A stretch of DNA of 64,000 nt, from NCBI GenBank assembly GCA_008921705.1, contig VFFE01009197.1:822976-886975 (forward strand). Direction: 5' to 3'. This DNA comes from Burhinus oedicnemus. Taxonomy: Eukaryota > Chordata > Aves > Charadriiformes > Burhinidae. Position numbers and translations under genes: made by a program. The notes beneath the pieces are model-generated. The model had not been told where the DNA came from and did no database searches. It saw only the letters and a list, made by a program, of their open reading frames with translations. Shown in pieces: positions 13,414 through 26,500 of the stretch (position 1 is its first letter; each line of letters opens with the position of its first letter).

Positions 13414-16400
13414 GCTGGAAAGGTGTCAGAAATGTGGCATTTTTGTGAAAGTCTAAGGGGAAAGTATATAGACCTTGCATAATAGTCAGTTGCTGTTTTA
13501 TTTATTCCAAGTATTCAAATCCAGCCACGAGTCATTTTTTAATCAGACAGTGGTGACTCAAGGGATTCATACACCCATTGCAAGAATTGATGCAATCGTG
13601 CTACAGTCTTGCAATGTGTTGTGTTAATAGCTTGTAGTCCCAAGACTTTCCATTAATATACATTACTGACATCAGGCTGTCATTGGATAACCATGCCATT
13701 CATAGATACAGTATCCAGCACTCTCAAATCCTAAGATTTTTGCAAGAATCCATGCGTATTTACTTTATATGACTTCCATAGCAACCATCAAGGACTGATA
13801 CATTCATATGACCTTATTGTGTGTTTGAGGACAACAGGCATGGAGAATTGTGTGTATATGAAGTTACACTGACTACATTTGCTAGGACGGGGGACACTGC
13901 AGAAACATTTTTTGCCAACTACAAGCCTGGCAAATGTAGCCTGCGTTCTGGGACACAAGATAAGTGTCTTTCAGGTTCCTTGCATGTGTCCAAAAGTATA
14001 ACGTTCTAGAGGTCAGATGAGGCCCTCAAAGTCATCCATGCTATGCTCTATATCAGCAAACTATGCCCTCAGTGACCCACCTGGCATTTACAATGACTTT
14101 GTATAAGTGTAATTGATTGAAACTCAGTAAACAATTCTGTTTGAAGTTTCAGGAGATGAACTGTAATCAGCAGTTTACTCGCTTGGAGTTATGTTAACTC
14201 TACAGGATGAGGAGGAGTGAAAAAAACAAGTTTTTTAACCAGTCAGCTGATAGGAACAAAGTACAACTCTACTGAAGTAGCAGCACCATGTGCACTCTGA
14301 TTTTCAAAGCAGAGTTGCACTTAATTTAAACCAAACAACATATTTGCCAGAGATTACGTATGGATCTCGGGGAACTTCTCAAGCATTAATCAATTTAGTC
14401 TTTCAACACGTCCAAAAGCTAGATGACATGATAGAGAATGTTCTGTTCTTGAATAAAGTAACAAAAACTTTAAGCTGACTGCATCAGTATTACTTTCTCT
14501 ATTGATGTGTAGATTCAACAAGATGGGAACAGGAGGGAAAAGTAGTAGCTCAGCATAAACTATAGTTTGGTAAACAGCATTGGTTGACACAAATACCTTC
14601 AAGAGCAAAAGAAACTTACTCATTTAAAAGCTGGATCTCTTGGATCTCTCAAGTTAGAACGAGGTGATAACCTGCTCAGAAAAACCGCACAAACAACCCA
14701 GCAGGCATCTAAAAAAATCTAATTCTGTCTTTTACCACCTGGTTAACAGGTTGTCATCTGGTGATGTTAAACATTTGATGAGAGACTTGTTTTGAACTAT
14801 TTTATCTATCACCCATAGAGACTGCTATTTTTGTTTTAAAAGGGCAGTGTGGTTATAGTGCCTACCACTCATCAGACTTTCAAAGGGAAAAATACTAGTT
14901 CCCAAGCAGTCCTGCTTTTAGATTGACAGGCAAGTTTATAGACAAGAAGATGAAATTCCAGCTCTACTCTGAGTCTCAAAGTACTGCAAAATTCAACCCC
15001 AGTAGAATCAAAGGCGTGAAGCTTAAAAACTGAAACATGCTTTCAGAAAGATAAGAAAAGGCACTCAGACGTAAGGCAGCTTTATAGCCTTGGCAGATGG
15101 CTACTGAAAAGTTGTTTCTAACAGAATGTTAAGCTGAGCCACAGTGAGATGAATGAGTTGACATCAAGAGTTCAAATGTGTGGTAGTTTATTTAGCATGC
15201 AGACATCTTGCTTTTCAGCCTGCTGTCTTAATCTATACTGTTCTTGTGACTAAAAATAAACCTCCACCCACAGTAAAGAAAGCCATTTACTGGCAGTTGT
15301 GCCCGATTTAAGAATTAAAAAAAGAAGGAAACATTAGTTGCATTTTTGTGGAAAGCACTTAATCAGCAAACCAGAGTTCCTTTAAAACCTCAGTATGTTT
15401 AATTCTCCTTCCTTTTACTAAGCATTCTTCCCCTTCAAGCCTCAATAATTTGTTTCCCAACAAAAGACAGAAATAGTTTTAGAACAGCTTTTACTAATGT
15501 TTACTGTGGCATATCATGCTTATAAAATCTTTTTAATATGTTACCATTTAACTTCTCGTGGCAAGATAAATTCATGGTGATACAGATATTTTGTAAATAC
15601 CATACTAACTTAGCATCTGAGTCAGAACAGACTATAAAAGAAAATGGCATTTGAAATAGACTTGGTTTTGCAGTGCAGTAAGGTATATTAAGCAAAAATT
15701 TTCGATCAACTGGAGTTGAGAGTTCAGTATGTTCTTTATGGTACAGATGGCAACTATGTGCCCTGAACTTCTGCGAGGGTATTTCTGAGGTCATTAGCTA
15801 TCCCGTGGGGGAAATGAGTCAGCAAAAGCGTAAGTGATTTCAACACCTTTGTTATAAATTCCATAGATTAGTAATATGAACTTTACAAAAGTTTTGCTAA
15901 GTTGGGACCCATGAGACTTTCCACTGAGTAACTTTGGCTTTAAAAAAATTATACGCACTGCCACAATATTTGCATTAAAGCAGTGTTAAGGATTCAAGCA
16001 GGAACAAGATTTTATTTTGCTGCTCTACAGCTTCATTTGAAAAGAGTCCCTGCCCTAGAAAAGGTTAAGGCAAAACATAAGTAGCTATTACAAGATCAGT
16101 GAATGAAGAACATTAAGAATGAGAACCCTTACGTTACTGAGACAGAAATATATAGCTATTTATACCACAATTCAAAAGTTATAGAAAAACATTTTTTACA
16201 ATGGTAGATATATCTAAAATGCTTGTATCAGTAAGCAATACCAACTGGAAAACTTATACCTCAAGGTGAAAAGAAAGCTAAAGAAGCAGTTTTCAGGAAA
16301 AAGGTATCACCAACCTCTAGGATCTCATAGAAGCATAAGGAAAGCATGCATGGTTTAAACTGTAACATTCTTCAGAATTAAGCACAGAAATTTATATCTG

Positions 16401-19400
16401 AAGGCTAAAGAGAATTATGTTTTCAGCCATCAGTAATATAGGTAGTGAAGTTCAGATGTCATTACAAGACTGTGGTCTGCTAGATGTAATTAATGTCTCT
16501 TTATATGACTGCAGAATTAGGATCCAAAAATGCAGCTATCCACTGACAGCAACTTGCATGTAATATGAACATATGCAAAATGCAAATATGAAATGCATGT
16601 GTCTTGGAGACTGTCCGTTCACAGTATTATTCTATTAGCATTCCCCAAATGATTAAGTTCTATGTATCAGCACACAAAGATTTTCTGTTCACCCCGGGTG
16701 GACAATGATGTGACAAACCAGGAAGTTTTATCCCATTGTTCTACGCAGCCTGTATATTAAACTCATACAACTATAGCTATAACAAATTGAGTACATGTAA
16801 ATTGTTCCAGACCTTAAACACTTTAAGGAGCATACATGTGAGCCTTCTCAGAGGTGTATTCATCAGGGTGCTCTCTGGTTACAAGTGATTTTCCTAATCC
16901 AAGATCCAAGTACATAATCCAGTGCCCTAAAGGCATTCTGCAGAATTGTGATTCTCCTACGGGACTCTGTGGGTATAATAGAATGAATGGAACATATTAA
17001 TCTATAGATGGAGTTTTCCATCTGTGGCAGGTTGAAGGTGTTAAACAATTCAAATATCCCTCATTTTTCTCTAATGTTTCAAGACACAACAGAATGGAAA
17101 CCACTTATATAAAATATGATAAATGTTGAAAGTGAATACATTCTAGATCAGTAGATTATGTGTGTAATTTCTGTCTGCTATTGTCAGGGAAAGGATATGA
17201 GAAATGGGGTGTTCATGTAGAGTTTTGCTGGGACATTCAATTATATGTGTATGATTTCCATTTTGTATCTATTCTTTTACAAATCTGAATACCAGTATCT
17301 AGTAGTCATGTGACTGTTAATCAGCTTCTTCCCTTGTGATACAAAATCCAATCATGTTACAAATTGCACAGTAGGTTTCATAACATGCTGCAATGCGACG
17401 ACAAGATTGTTCGTATTCAAATACAGCCACCCATATTGCTTGGCCACATGCCTCCGTTCTGGATTTATATAAGAAACAAAAGAATTTTAGCTTGTTGTAA
17501 ATTTTCTCATGTGTGAAAATAACCTTACAGAAACACACAACTGGCTGCTAAAAGAGTTATGACTTTTACTTTGTGGCAACTAATGTGCAGAAGCAATCCT
17601 GAGGTAAAAGCGCAGTGAAGACCAAGCACTTCAGTTTAGTCTTGAGTTGAACACACCAAGGTCAGCTCCAGGTGTGGGCTTGGATAATAGCACAGTTACA
17701 TCATGCTAAAAATAAGGTGCTTAGTCTTCTCTTTTTACTTCAGAATAGTTCCAACAGTTATTTATTCCAAGGTGTAAAACTCTGCATTTTGAGCAATGAA
17801 AACAAAGCCTTTTGTAATATGGTAGCTTCTGTATTAGTTCATCTATTTCCAAGTCAAGTGCCACATAGAATGCCCCTCTTTCAACAGGTTAGCAGAGGTC
17901 ATTTTCAACCTACAAGGCATCCTCTACAATCTGAAGCACTGCTGACTGGTTGTACTGCTCAGAAAATCCTGACCAACCAGTTCTGTCCTGTGCCAACCGC
18001 TTTAATTTGCTCATGTTATTAATATCTTTCTTTGTAATTGCTCATGTTATTAATATCTTATTAATATGTTCATACTAACACAGTCACTTCTTTCAGTGAC
18101 CATGCTTATGATCAGGGTTACTATGCTTATGTTTTTCAGTTCTTAGCTTAATGTAGAAAGTCTTTCTGGACCATCTCCTTCTTTTTTGTCCCCAGATTTC
18201 CAAATCATGTCTTGCTTATACAGCCCTCACTACTAAATACTGTTCAAATTCCACTTGATAGACTTAGTATCTTGCTATAAAGACTTCCACTTTAGCTGAA
18301 GTAGCACGCCTATATCAGCATGCAGTTTTAAAAGGCCATGCTTGACACACTCTAGTTAGAATTGAGCATAGCTGTCTGAATTATGAAAAGTATTTCCTAA
18401 ATAAACTAACTATTGGTAAACTACCTCAGACTAACAACATTGCTTTTTTATTCAATGGCTATGAGACCAGTCATTTTTTAAAGGAGTGGTAATGATCCTA
18501 GTTTTCTGGTGAATCTCATTTTAATGACAATAATCAGGAGATAGATACGATCAATGAAGCCTGCGTCTCTGAGCCTGACATTTAGCTCTGAAACTTTGGT
18601 TTCTGTGCCAGAGATCTGTTGTGTAGCTAAGCTAGTGAAGATGCAGAAAAACTGGGTGAATATCACACATCCTTCTCCAACTCCTTCAAGTATATAAGAT
18701 GTCCTCAAAGCCCCAGTAGCCTCCATGAAGCTAACCATTCTTACGAGTATGACTGTCCTTCACACAGCTTGACAGATGGAAATGAAATTTCCCTACTGTT
18801 TGCACTTCCTTTTATGAGTTATTTACTTTTTTTTATCTGAAGCCTGGATTTCAAACACTACTGTGCCCACGGCTATAATCCTAGAGAATCCAGTTGCTGT
18901 TTGTACCTTACTCATTGTTTGAACAAGCCTACATCATGTTATAACTATGTGAAGAGAACCAGCCTATTTGATATAGTTTGGTCTATCCTACAGTGGCAGA
19001 ACTATCCTACTTTTTTAACATGATTAGGCCAAAATTTGCTGTGGTTACTGCAGTTGCCACAATAGAACAGGCAAGGCCAAAATAGGTTAAAGTACTTCTG
19101 TAAGAAGTCTAACGATCTTTGAAAGCTATTTGTCATACTTTCTTTCAGGGTCTAGTCTAAGGACTCTGTACTTAAAAAGCAGCCCTTCAGCTTTAGGATT
19201 CACTTTTTCACACTAGTGACAATCGTTGTCCTGTGCATCCAGTAACATGTACGATGAACCTTTACCCCAATGTTCATTATGGCTGATACACCAAAAGAAG
19301 CAGAGCCCAGCAGGTAATGGGGAAATGAAAAAAAGGATTTAATCTAACACTTGAGTTCAAAAGGTAGAGAGAGAGGTAATGAACAGAACACAGGAAGGGC

Positions 19401-22400
19401 AGGGACAAATGAGCCAAGGAACTATATAAAGAAGTACAAATGAGACACCAAGCCATTATAAGTTGCTCCCTTGGTTTATGACAGGTAATTGTTTGCCTTT
19501 GTGTGCTCATAAATGCATTTAAAATAAACAGAACATTTCCTAGTATAGGCCATGGCGCTGTTTTTTTTTTCCTGGTAAAAGTTTTAAGAATACCATAGGA
19601 ATATTAAGGTGCTGACATGTAAAACTCAACAAAAGAGCTACAAACCTTTTCCTGTTATTAAACAAACGGAAAGTAAATATTCAAGATTGGGATATATTCC
19701 ATAAGAGGATGTTCTGGGCTTTTTTTGTATTTAAAAACGCATATACTTTTGGCAACAAATTGATTTATTTGCTTTATTTCAGTTCTTAGAATGTGATGAT
19801 TTAGGGATTTATCTTGATTTGTTTGTTATTTTGTCCTTTTGTCAGTTATGACACATGAACCTAGACAGCATTTAGGATGAGCTTTGAGACACGTTTCAGA
19901 TAATACCTGAACCCAGTAGGATTGTTTATATGCTTAAAGGCAGACAGCCATATTAAAGCACATTCCTGCATCAGGCATGGTCTAGATTAAATGGAGTGAC
20001 ACCAAATTTTCATTTCATAATAAAAATAGCCTATTCTGTTTCCTTAATATTGTAAATGAGGTAAAAGTGTTGGAGACAAATTCACTTTTAGATGTTATAC
20101 TCACATCTATGGAAATTATAAATCACTAGTGCCTCGTTTGCATCTGGTCCTGGAAGCTGCCTTAAAATGGTTGGGTACATAGCATTCTCTAAAATCTATT
20201 CGATCCTTACATTTAACAAAACTGAAAATGCCTGGGAAACCAGAAGAAAAAGAGTGAAAAAAGTCTGTCTTCTGGGTTATTCCTAGAATGGAATTCCGTA
20301 ATCTTAAATAAGGCCTTCATTTCAGTTCCTTGGAATTCTCTAGTATTTGAACTAAATCACTGGTCTCTGACCTATTATTAATGAATCGGTATGCAAATCA
20401 CAAAAACATCACAGAGGACATAAACTGGTATCTCTGTTCGCAGTATTACAGGTAATCAAGGAAGTGAGTAAGAATGTTACCAATTTGGCAAAATAAAGAT
20501 GACCGTGGATTTACTGAGGCAAATGAGCAGAGTGACAACAGAGACGCTCTTCTGCCAGCACGTACGAAGAGATGTTTGGAGTAGTAGGCTGGCACTTCCC
20601 ATGCCACGACGCTCACCACTTTGGCAGAAGATGAGCACATGCTTAAAACAGAGTGCAACCCTTGCTCTTCTCAGTTCCCATAAGGTTCCCTTGCCCAGAC
20701 AAAGCAGTGAAAAGCCTCTTCATCAAATTAATACCAAGGGCAAAAGGCTGTCTACATACAGTTTGTTTAAAATCATGAGCGTAAAAAAGAACGTGTGCTC
20801 AGTTACCGTACTTAGGTGCACATGAGCATAACTCTGCTTTCCAACACCCATTAGATACCCAGAAAAGTAGGTAAATATTAGCTGTCAATATTTGAAGAGA
20901 AATGTAATAAGCAAAGCAATTATTTAACAATTATGCAGGAGTATCTAAAAATCTGAGCCACTGGTTTAGGATTCTGCACACACCTGAATGCAAAAAAGAA
21001 CTATGCATAGAAAAACTAGATGCCAAACTGAAAAAAACCCCTAAAAATCTTGAAAGCTTTTTCCAACTATTTATTCCTACAAGTTAATACAAAGCACCTA
21101 ATAATTTGAAAAAGAATAAGAAAAACAAGGCTGTAAACAACTGGAGAGACAATATTCAGTATCTGAAAAGTCTGCCAGCCTTAAAGGACCTTTTTCTGAG
21201 AGTGTAAGGTGTACAAAGCGAAAGGTGTTTTTTGAGTGTTTTGCACTAGATTCAGTGCCTTTTTACACAATAAACCAGGTGCACAACTTCACTAATATGA
21301 AAATCTATCTTGTATTTACATCTTTCAATGGACCATAGCATTTTTTATACATTTTGGACAGGGCAGCTACGTTCATTGAAGTTATAATTGAAAACTGCTG
21401 AAATATAGACATCTAGTGGAGACATCTAATTATTACAGATTTCTTTCCAATGGAAATACAAAAAAATGAAATGGACTTTTACTGATTATCTTGCTGGAGC
21501 CTGGAGTTTTGTCCTTGCTCTTCACTGCCTGGCCCATTGCTTAGTTGCATGAGGTGAAGGTGACAGTCAGAATTTGGCAAAACAGAAGCTGTGCGTCATT
21601 TAACAACTTACCTAGGTGACTGATGAAGCAGAAAAACTAATGACCCATGAAGGAACAAACGTTTCTTCAACAAAAGGTAAATAGATCTGATATGGGAGCT
21701 CAAGGGATGGGCAAAATCTGAGGCTGTAAGTGCCCTTAATTTCCCCTGAGATTGCGAGCTCAGACCTTTTGCATTAGTTTCCATGGGGAGAAGGAAAGTG
21801 ATAATTTTGGGGGTGTTGAAAGCCTTGATGCAGCAAAAATTAATGTTTAGATTTTTCAAATGTATACAGTTTGTAATACAAATTGAGAGCTAGTGATGAG
21901 GACAAAAAAGTGACACTGTGCACTGCCATGTCTGCAGACAGACACTGACATGGTGGGATGTCAGCCGGATCAAATGGTTCTCTAAGAATTCCTCATCAAA
22001 GTGTGTTTAATCTCCAAGAACACAAAATAATTTTTCCATCTCTGAAGTATGCTAACTACGTACTCATTTTTAATGCTGTCTTTTCTCATGCTATTCACTT
22101 TATTGCCGTCCACCTCGGAATTTCTGCTATTATGGGATTTCTTACTGGGTTGATGCTTGGCCAATATTTGTCTGACTTCTCTTTTTTTGTCTCCTGTGAA
22201 AAGCATCTGAAACTAAGCAGAAACTAACCTTGATTTATTTCTTTAATAAACAAAATGAAGATACTGCATATTAATAAAAATGAAAACTATTCCCTAGTTG
22301 TTTTTTTTAAAGTTTCCAAAAACAGTCCCATATCTCTGTCAAAGTTAATGTAACCAGAATTTCCACGGGAATTTCTGTCAGTCTGGGGAAACTGGAACTG

Positions 22401-23934
22401 GCTAATGTAAATAACTACAGCCCATCCTCCAACTACTGTTCAAATCACCTTGTGAGAAAGGAATGGGGCCTATGGAAAAGAAAGTGTCATCATGTTTCTT
22501 TTGCGGACTACAACTAGTATGGGATAAGAAAACTTTACAGAAACATTCATTGGAAATCAGAGACAGAAATGAACCTCATGACAAATCATGACTTGAATTT
22601 CACCGGATTCTATGCAAAACTTCTCTTTTTTTGGTGTGCAATCCAAAATTACCTAAAGAGACTACAAGAACAGTTCATTTTTTTACAATTCTATGACTAA
22701 TTTCCTTGAGAGTGCTACATAGGTAAATAGTTTTACAGGCTGACATTCCTCTTTCTTTTAATAAGCCTAAGAATGTAAAATAAAGAGTACCTGGCCTGTA
22801 TGTTTTGGCTGAGATAGGACTGGAAATTAACTTCCCATCTCCCTGTAAAAGTCCCCAAACATCCAGAAAACAACTACCTTGGATAACAAAACTCCTTAGC
22901 ACTTTCCTGCATATGGCAACTTAGTTTTACTGGCAGTAGAATCTTCATAGCATGAAAATCAGTTAATATTAGCTGTTAAATAATAGTTAATATAATGTTA
23001 AATGAGCTCTTATTGTATAAACAGAATGTTTCATCTAAATGATTCCAGAGGAACTTTGTAATATAACAGTTATTGTGGAAGGACACAATAAACCATAGAA
23101 AGGCTGGCCGTACACGATTGCAAATGTAGATTTAAATGGATATTACTGCGTATGTAGTCACAGAAAGAGTTTAATAAGCCTGATGGTGAGAGCATGTCTT
23201 TCCATTGTAACTATATTTCAGTCCTACTCTTCTATCACCGACTGAGAAATCCTGTAACAACACAGAGCAGAGGTTAGCAACTTCCCCCTGGAAAGACACA
23301 TGGCTAGTTCAGAGGGACTAATACGTATGCACTAGTGTTCCCAAAAGGGACCATGCTGTAGGAAATTCTGGGGGTGGCAATGTAAATAGCAGGACATTGA
23401 GAGTCAGGCAACAGACAACTTTTGTGCAGCAAAGGACAAATTGTGCAGCAAAGGCAACTGTGTCAAAGTTTAAGGCGATGCATTTCTAGGACTGAAGGGT
23501 TACAACCAAGTTGTTCTCATCATGATTTGGAAAAGAGGGTCATATTAGTCTTTTCAGAAAGCTGACATTGGTTTGGACCTTAATTTAATAAAGAGCAACA
23601 GAATAATTCAGCTGACTATCAAGAAATAGTAAGTAATCGAGTACAGTGCACTTGAAGCAATGAATCAGCCACAAACAACATGAAACAGTCTGTTCTCATA
23701 ATAACATTTCTGAACCGAAAGACCGTAAAACAGAAATGGAAAGCTGCAGGCTTTCAGCCTCTGTAGGGCAGTATAAGAGTATCTCATTTTCTGCTGCACT
23801 GCAGAGATCAGAAAAGCTCCTGGAAGAATAAATCCTGAAAACTCCCATGAAAGGGATCTTTAGTGCTTTTAGTGCAGTACTTCAGTGTCTCAAGGCAGCA
23901 TCAACTTTACTTGAACTGCTCCTGAAAGATGTTT
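13414..23934. other. Gene-free AT-rich intergenic sequence
   Basis: No gene or recognisable complete element was found. The longest open frame is 116 codons at 17,672-18,022 (+); it shows no domain, no splice-supported partner and codon use like its surroundings. A 31-bp-period duplication lies at 18,007-18,060 and a 19-bp-period duplication near 23,420-23,455. Confidence 0.55.
18007..18060. repeat. Local direct duplication, period 31 bp
   Basis: A segment of about 21 bases beginning ttgctcatgttattaatatc occurs at 18,007 and again at 18,038, separated by a short unrelated spacer. It is a small tandem-type duplication with no other feature. Confidence 0.75.
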
Positions 23935-24265
23935 GTCTAAGCTGCTCTTAAAATTTCCAGTGATGGACATAATACAATCCTCCTAAGTAATGACAGTGCT
24001 GTCCTCACCTCACAGGTACAACATTATTTTGCGATATCATCTCCTTGCTACTTCTGTTATTTTCCAGTGGTCATGCAGAACAATGTACGTCTCCCTCTTT
24101 GCAATGGTCTATTTTGCCCATTTTACCTTTTCTAGACTGAGTTATTTCAGTCTTTCCTCATAGGTCACTCTTGTCACTCTCTTCTTGACTCTTGGCAGCA
24201 ATATGACATTTCTGACTCATTCCCAGTTTGTGATTCACTGTCATCTTGAGGTTTGCTTTTCAGAG
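23935..24265 (-). mobile_element. Degraded CR1-like LINE fragment, antisense
   Basis: The stretch around 24,130-24,250 ('ctagactgagttatttcagt', then 'ctttcctcataggtcact', then a 'ttcttgactct' block) follows the antisense of the common CR1 segment that reads 'cctcagcctttcctcatagg' in older amniote copies. Upstream, 'aatcctcctaagtaatga' and 'catctccttgctact' fit the same element loosely. It is an old, highly diverged copy with uncertain ends. Confidence 0.4.
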
Positions 24266-25012
24266 GTAGGGCCTAGTCATTTAGCTGCCGCCTTTTCATT
24301 TGCTGTCTCACCATAAAAAGGGAGACCCAGATATTTGTGAAAGTGTCTGTACAATTATTGATATTCTAAAAAAAAAAAAAAAAGGGCATGACTCATCTTA
24401 AAGAGAGCTTGTTCTTCAGATAGCAAAATTTCTGGTTGAAGCACAATCTGGTCTAGTAATCAGAAATGGGAGCAGATATTTGGTTGAAGAAGTATGAGTG
24501 TGACTCAGTTAATTGACTGAATGGCGTATGCTGCGGTTTCCCTCTCAAGGCTGTATGAAGATAATGAGATGTGGAGGGAAGCAACTGACCTATAGCTTTT
24601 TTATGTTTTGTCTAATTCTCACTTCAACGTACGACTCATAGTAATGTGTCTGCACAATGAGAAAATATAGATATATCTAGCACAGATAAACTCTTACTTC
24701 CATTTAGAAGCAACTTGATTTGACAAATTTAGATGGAATTTTGAAACAGTGACACCTTTGATACTGTCTTAATTTCATGTTGTTACCTGGATTACTTTAA
24801 TTCACCACTGCTTTAATGGTAGAGCTGTAAGAATGAACCTGAAGTTATCACAGCATTGCTGTGTACTTTGGTGACAGGAATACAACAGGGTCCTCTATGC
24901 TTTAGCTTCAACACTTTGTATGTGAATCAACATTCAAACTAAACTAACACTCCTGAGCTGGTACATAAAGTGGACCTCTGTAGGAAACAACTGTTTAGCA
25001 TTCTCATGTTTT
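24266..25012. other. Intergenic stretch without recognised content
   Basis: Only an A16 run near 24,368-24,383 stands out. No coding, RNA or repeat feature was recognised. Confidence 0.5.
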
Positions 25013-25125
25013 GTGCTACATTTCCTGTGTAGCCTTATAACCTTCACTACCCTCCCTGAGCCTCATGAGTCTGTCTGGAAAATGGGAATAAAAGATAAAA
25101 TACCTCATAAGAATGATGTATTTTT
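25013..25125 (+). mobile_element. MIR-like (CORE-SINE) fragment, sense
   Basis: The run 'cctgtgtagccttataacct', 'ccctgagcctcatgagtctg', 'gaaaatgggaataaaa' and 'aatacctcataagaatgatg' follows, in order, the 3' half of the MIR consensus (gctgtgtgacctt, cctcagtttcc, aaaatggggataataa, tacctcatagggttg). It is old and diverged. The identification is from recalled consensus and needs an alignment. Confidence 0.5.
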
Positions 25126-25869
25126 ACAACTTTCCATCACTGAATTCACTCATGTCTCTGTTGAAAATCAGACTTCTCTACTGGAAGTGTCTCCCTGGAG
25201 CCAAAATGTCTTGATCCTCTTCCTCTGACACAATATAAGCTCAAAATAAGAAAGACTAGTTGCACTGTAGTTGCATGTATGATTATGAATTTGATGAACA
25301 AGGCTCAAACTGGTAACAAGTTCACTGCTTATCAAAACAGAAAAAGGGATGTTTGCTCCTCACTAATTAGTGAAAATGCTTTGCATTTTCTTCAGGCGCT
25401 TTTTTTTTTTTTTTCTCTCTTTTTTAAATTGCACCACCACGTCCTCCTGAATTCAGCTCTGGTGATAAGCTGCACGATCACAATTACCTCTGTTAACAAG
25501 TTGTCTAAGTAGCATTGCACTATCCCAGGCAGTTATATGAGTCACGGCCATGCCAAGGGTTTGTTACAGAGCCAAAAACAATTGCTTCGAGCTGAAATTT
25601 CTATCTCTGCCTCACCTCCCACAGCTATAAAATTTCACCCACCCCTGTATCTCAAATGCTCATTATGAAGCTCATCATTCATTTCAGGATGGGTGTTCCA
25701 CACAAAACGTCATTTTTTCTCTCACTTTATTACTTTTAAATCGCCAGCACCGGTTAGTTTGCAGTCTGGGGACATTACTACAGCATCAAGGTTGGCAGCA
25801 ACTAGAAACGCAGCGCCGTGGTGCAGAGGTCCCCAGGGTACCCAGTCTTTCTGGCACGGCAGCCATCTC
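25126..25869. other. Intergenic sequence upstream of the TSEN2 promoter
   Basis: No gene or element was recognised. A poly-T tract lies near 25,400-25,414. Base composition changes from AT-rich to GC-rich at about 25,860, marking the edge of the CpG island. Confidence 0.5.
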
Positions 25870-26500
25870 TAAGCCGGGGACCCGGAGCCCTGAGACAGCC
25901 CATCTCCCCACAAGGAGCCGCGGCGGACCGCCCGCCCGCGGGACGGCTCCCTCACGGTCGTGACCAAACACCGCGCGCCACCACCGCTAGCGGGGCGGAG
26001 CCACAGGCGGCCGAGCGCCCGTGCCGTGCGCAGGCGCGGACCGCCGGGCGGTCAGTCTGTCGGTCTGCGCCTGCGCACGGCACGGGCGGGCGGCGACGGT
26101 GACGGGTGCGTGCGGTCGCTATGGCGACGGGCGAGCGGCGCCGTTCGGCCTGCGGCCGCCCGGTAGCCGCGGCGTTGAGCCGGGGTGTCCCGCTGCCCGC
26201 CCGGCTCCCCGGTACCTCACCCCGGGCGGGGCTGCCGGCGCCGGGGCGGGTTAGGTGCTGGGTGGGTGGGCGACCGCGTGTGTGGCGCCGCGCTGCCCGG
26301 CCCTGGGCCCGGGCCTGGGCCTGCTTCCGCGGGCGGAGCTGTGGTTTTCGGTTATCGCACCGGGAACAGGCCTGGCCCTGTGTAGGGCTTGTGCCCCTCA
26401 GTCGGTCGCCGGTCCGCGGCAGGGCTGTAGCCGTGGCGCTCACAGCTGCAGCCACGACATCCTGCTCCCCCCGCCGCTGCCTCGGTGGTTCTGTCTGCCG
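25870..26500 (+). promoter_or_regulatory. CpG-island promoter of TSEN2
   Basis: Dense CG dinucleotides and GC-rich sequence (for example 25,915-26,350) stand out sharply from AT-rich flanks and lie just upstream of the first coding exon of TSEN2. No TATA box is seen. GC boxes (ggggcgg at 25,992) and two NRF1-type motifs are present. The transcription start and the non-coding first exon lie in or just after this island; the donor cannot be fixed (ccccg|gtacct at 26,211/26,212 and ttag|gtgctg at 26,254/26,255 are candidates). The island produces long open frames on both strands that I do not regard as genes. Confidence 0.85.
26016..26088. promoter_or_regulatory. Nested inverted repeat with paired NRF1-type motifs
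   Basis: Arms at 26,016-26,037 and 26,067-26,088 are exact 22-bp reverse complements around a 29-base spacer, and the spacer itself holds a second palindrome, 26,039-26,053 (7-bp arms, 1-base centre). Each outer arm contains a sequence fitting the NRF1 consensus YGCGCANGCGCR: TGCGCAGGCGCG at 26,027-26,038 on + and TGCGCAGGCGCA at 26,066-26,077 on -. The sites face each other about 39 bp apart. NRF1 use is inferred from motif and promoter location. Confidence 0.7.

Noticed and set aside
17672..18022. 116-codon plus-strand open frame
   Set aside because: No domain, no splice-supported extension, ordinary AT-rich composition; length is within chance for this window.
20499..20825. 108-codon plus-strand open frame
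   Set aside because: No recognised similarity and isolated in intergenic sequence; expected by chance.
21958..22227. 89-codon plus-strand frame with hydrophobic stretches
   Set aside because: Resembles a membrane protein only through AT-rich codon composition; an equally open minus-strand frame overlaps it.
1..25800. Terminal exons of PPARG
   Set aside because: The expected C-terminal ligand-binding-domain peptides were looked for in the reading frames and not seen; the gene must end outside the window.
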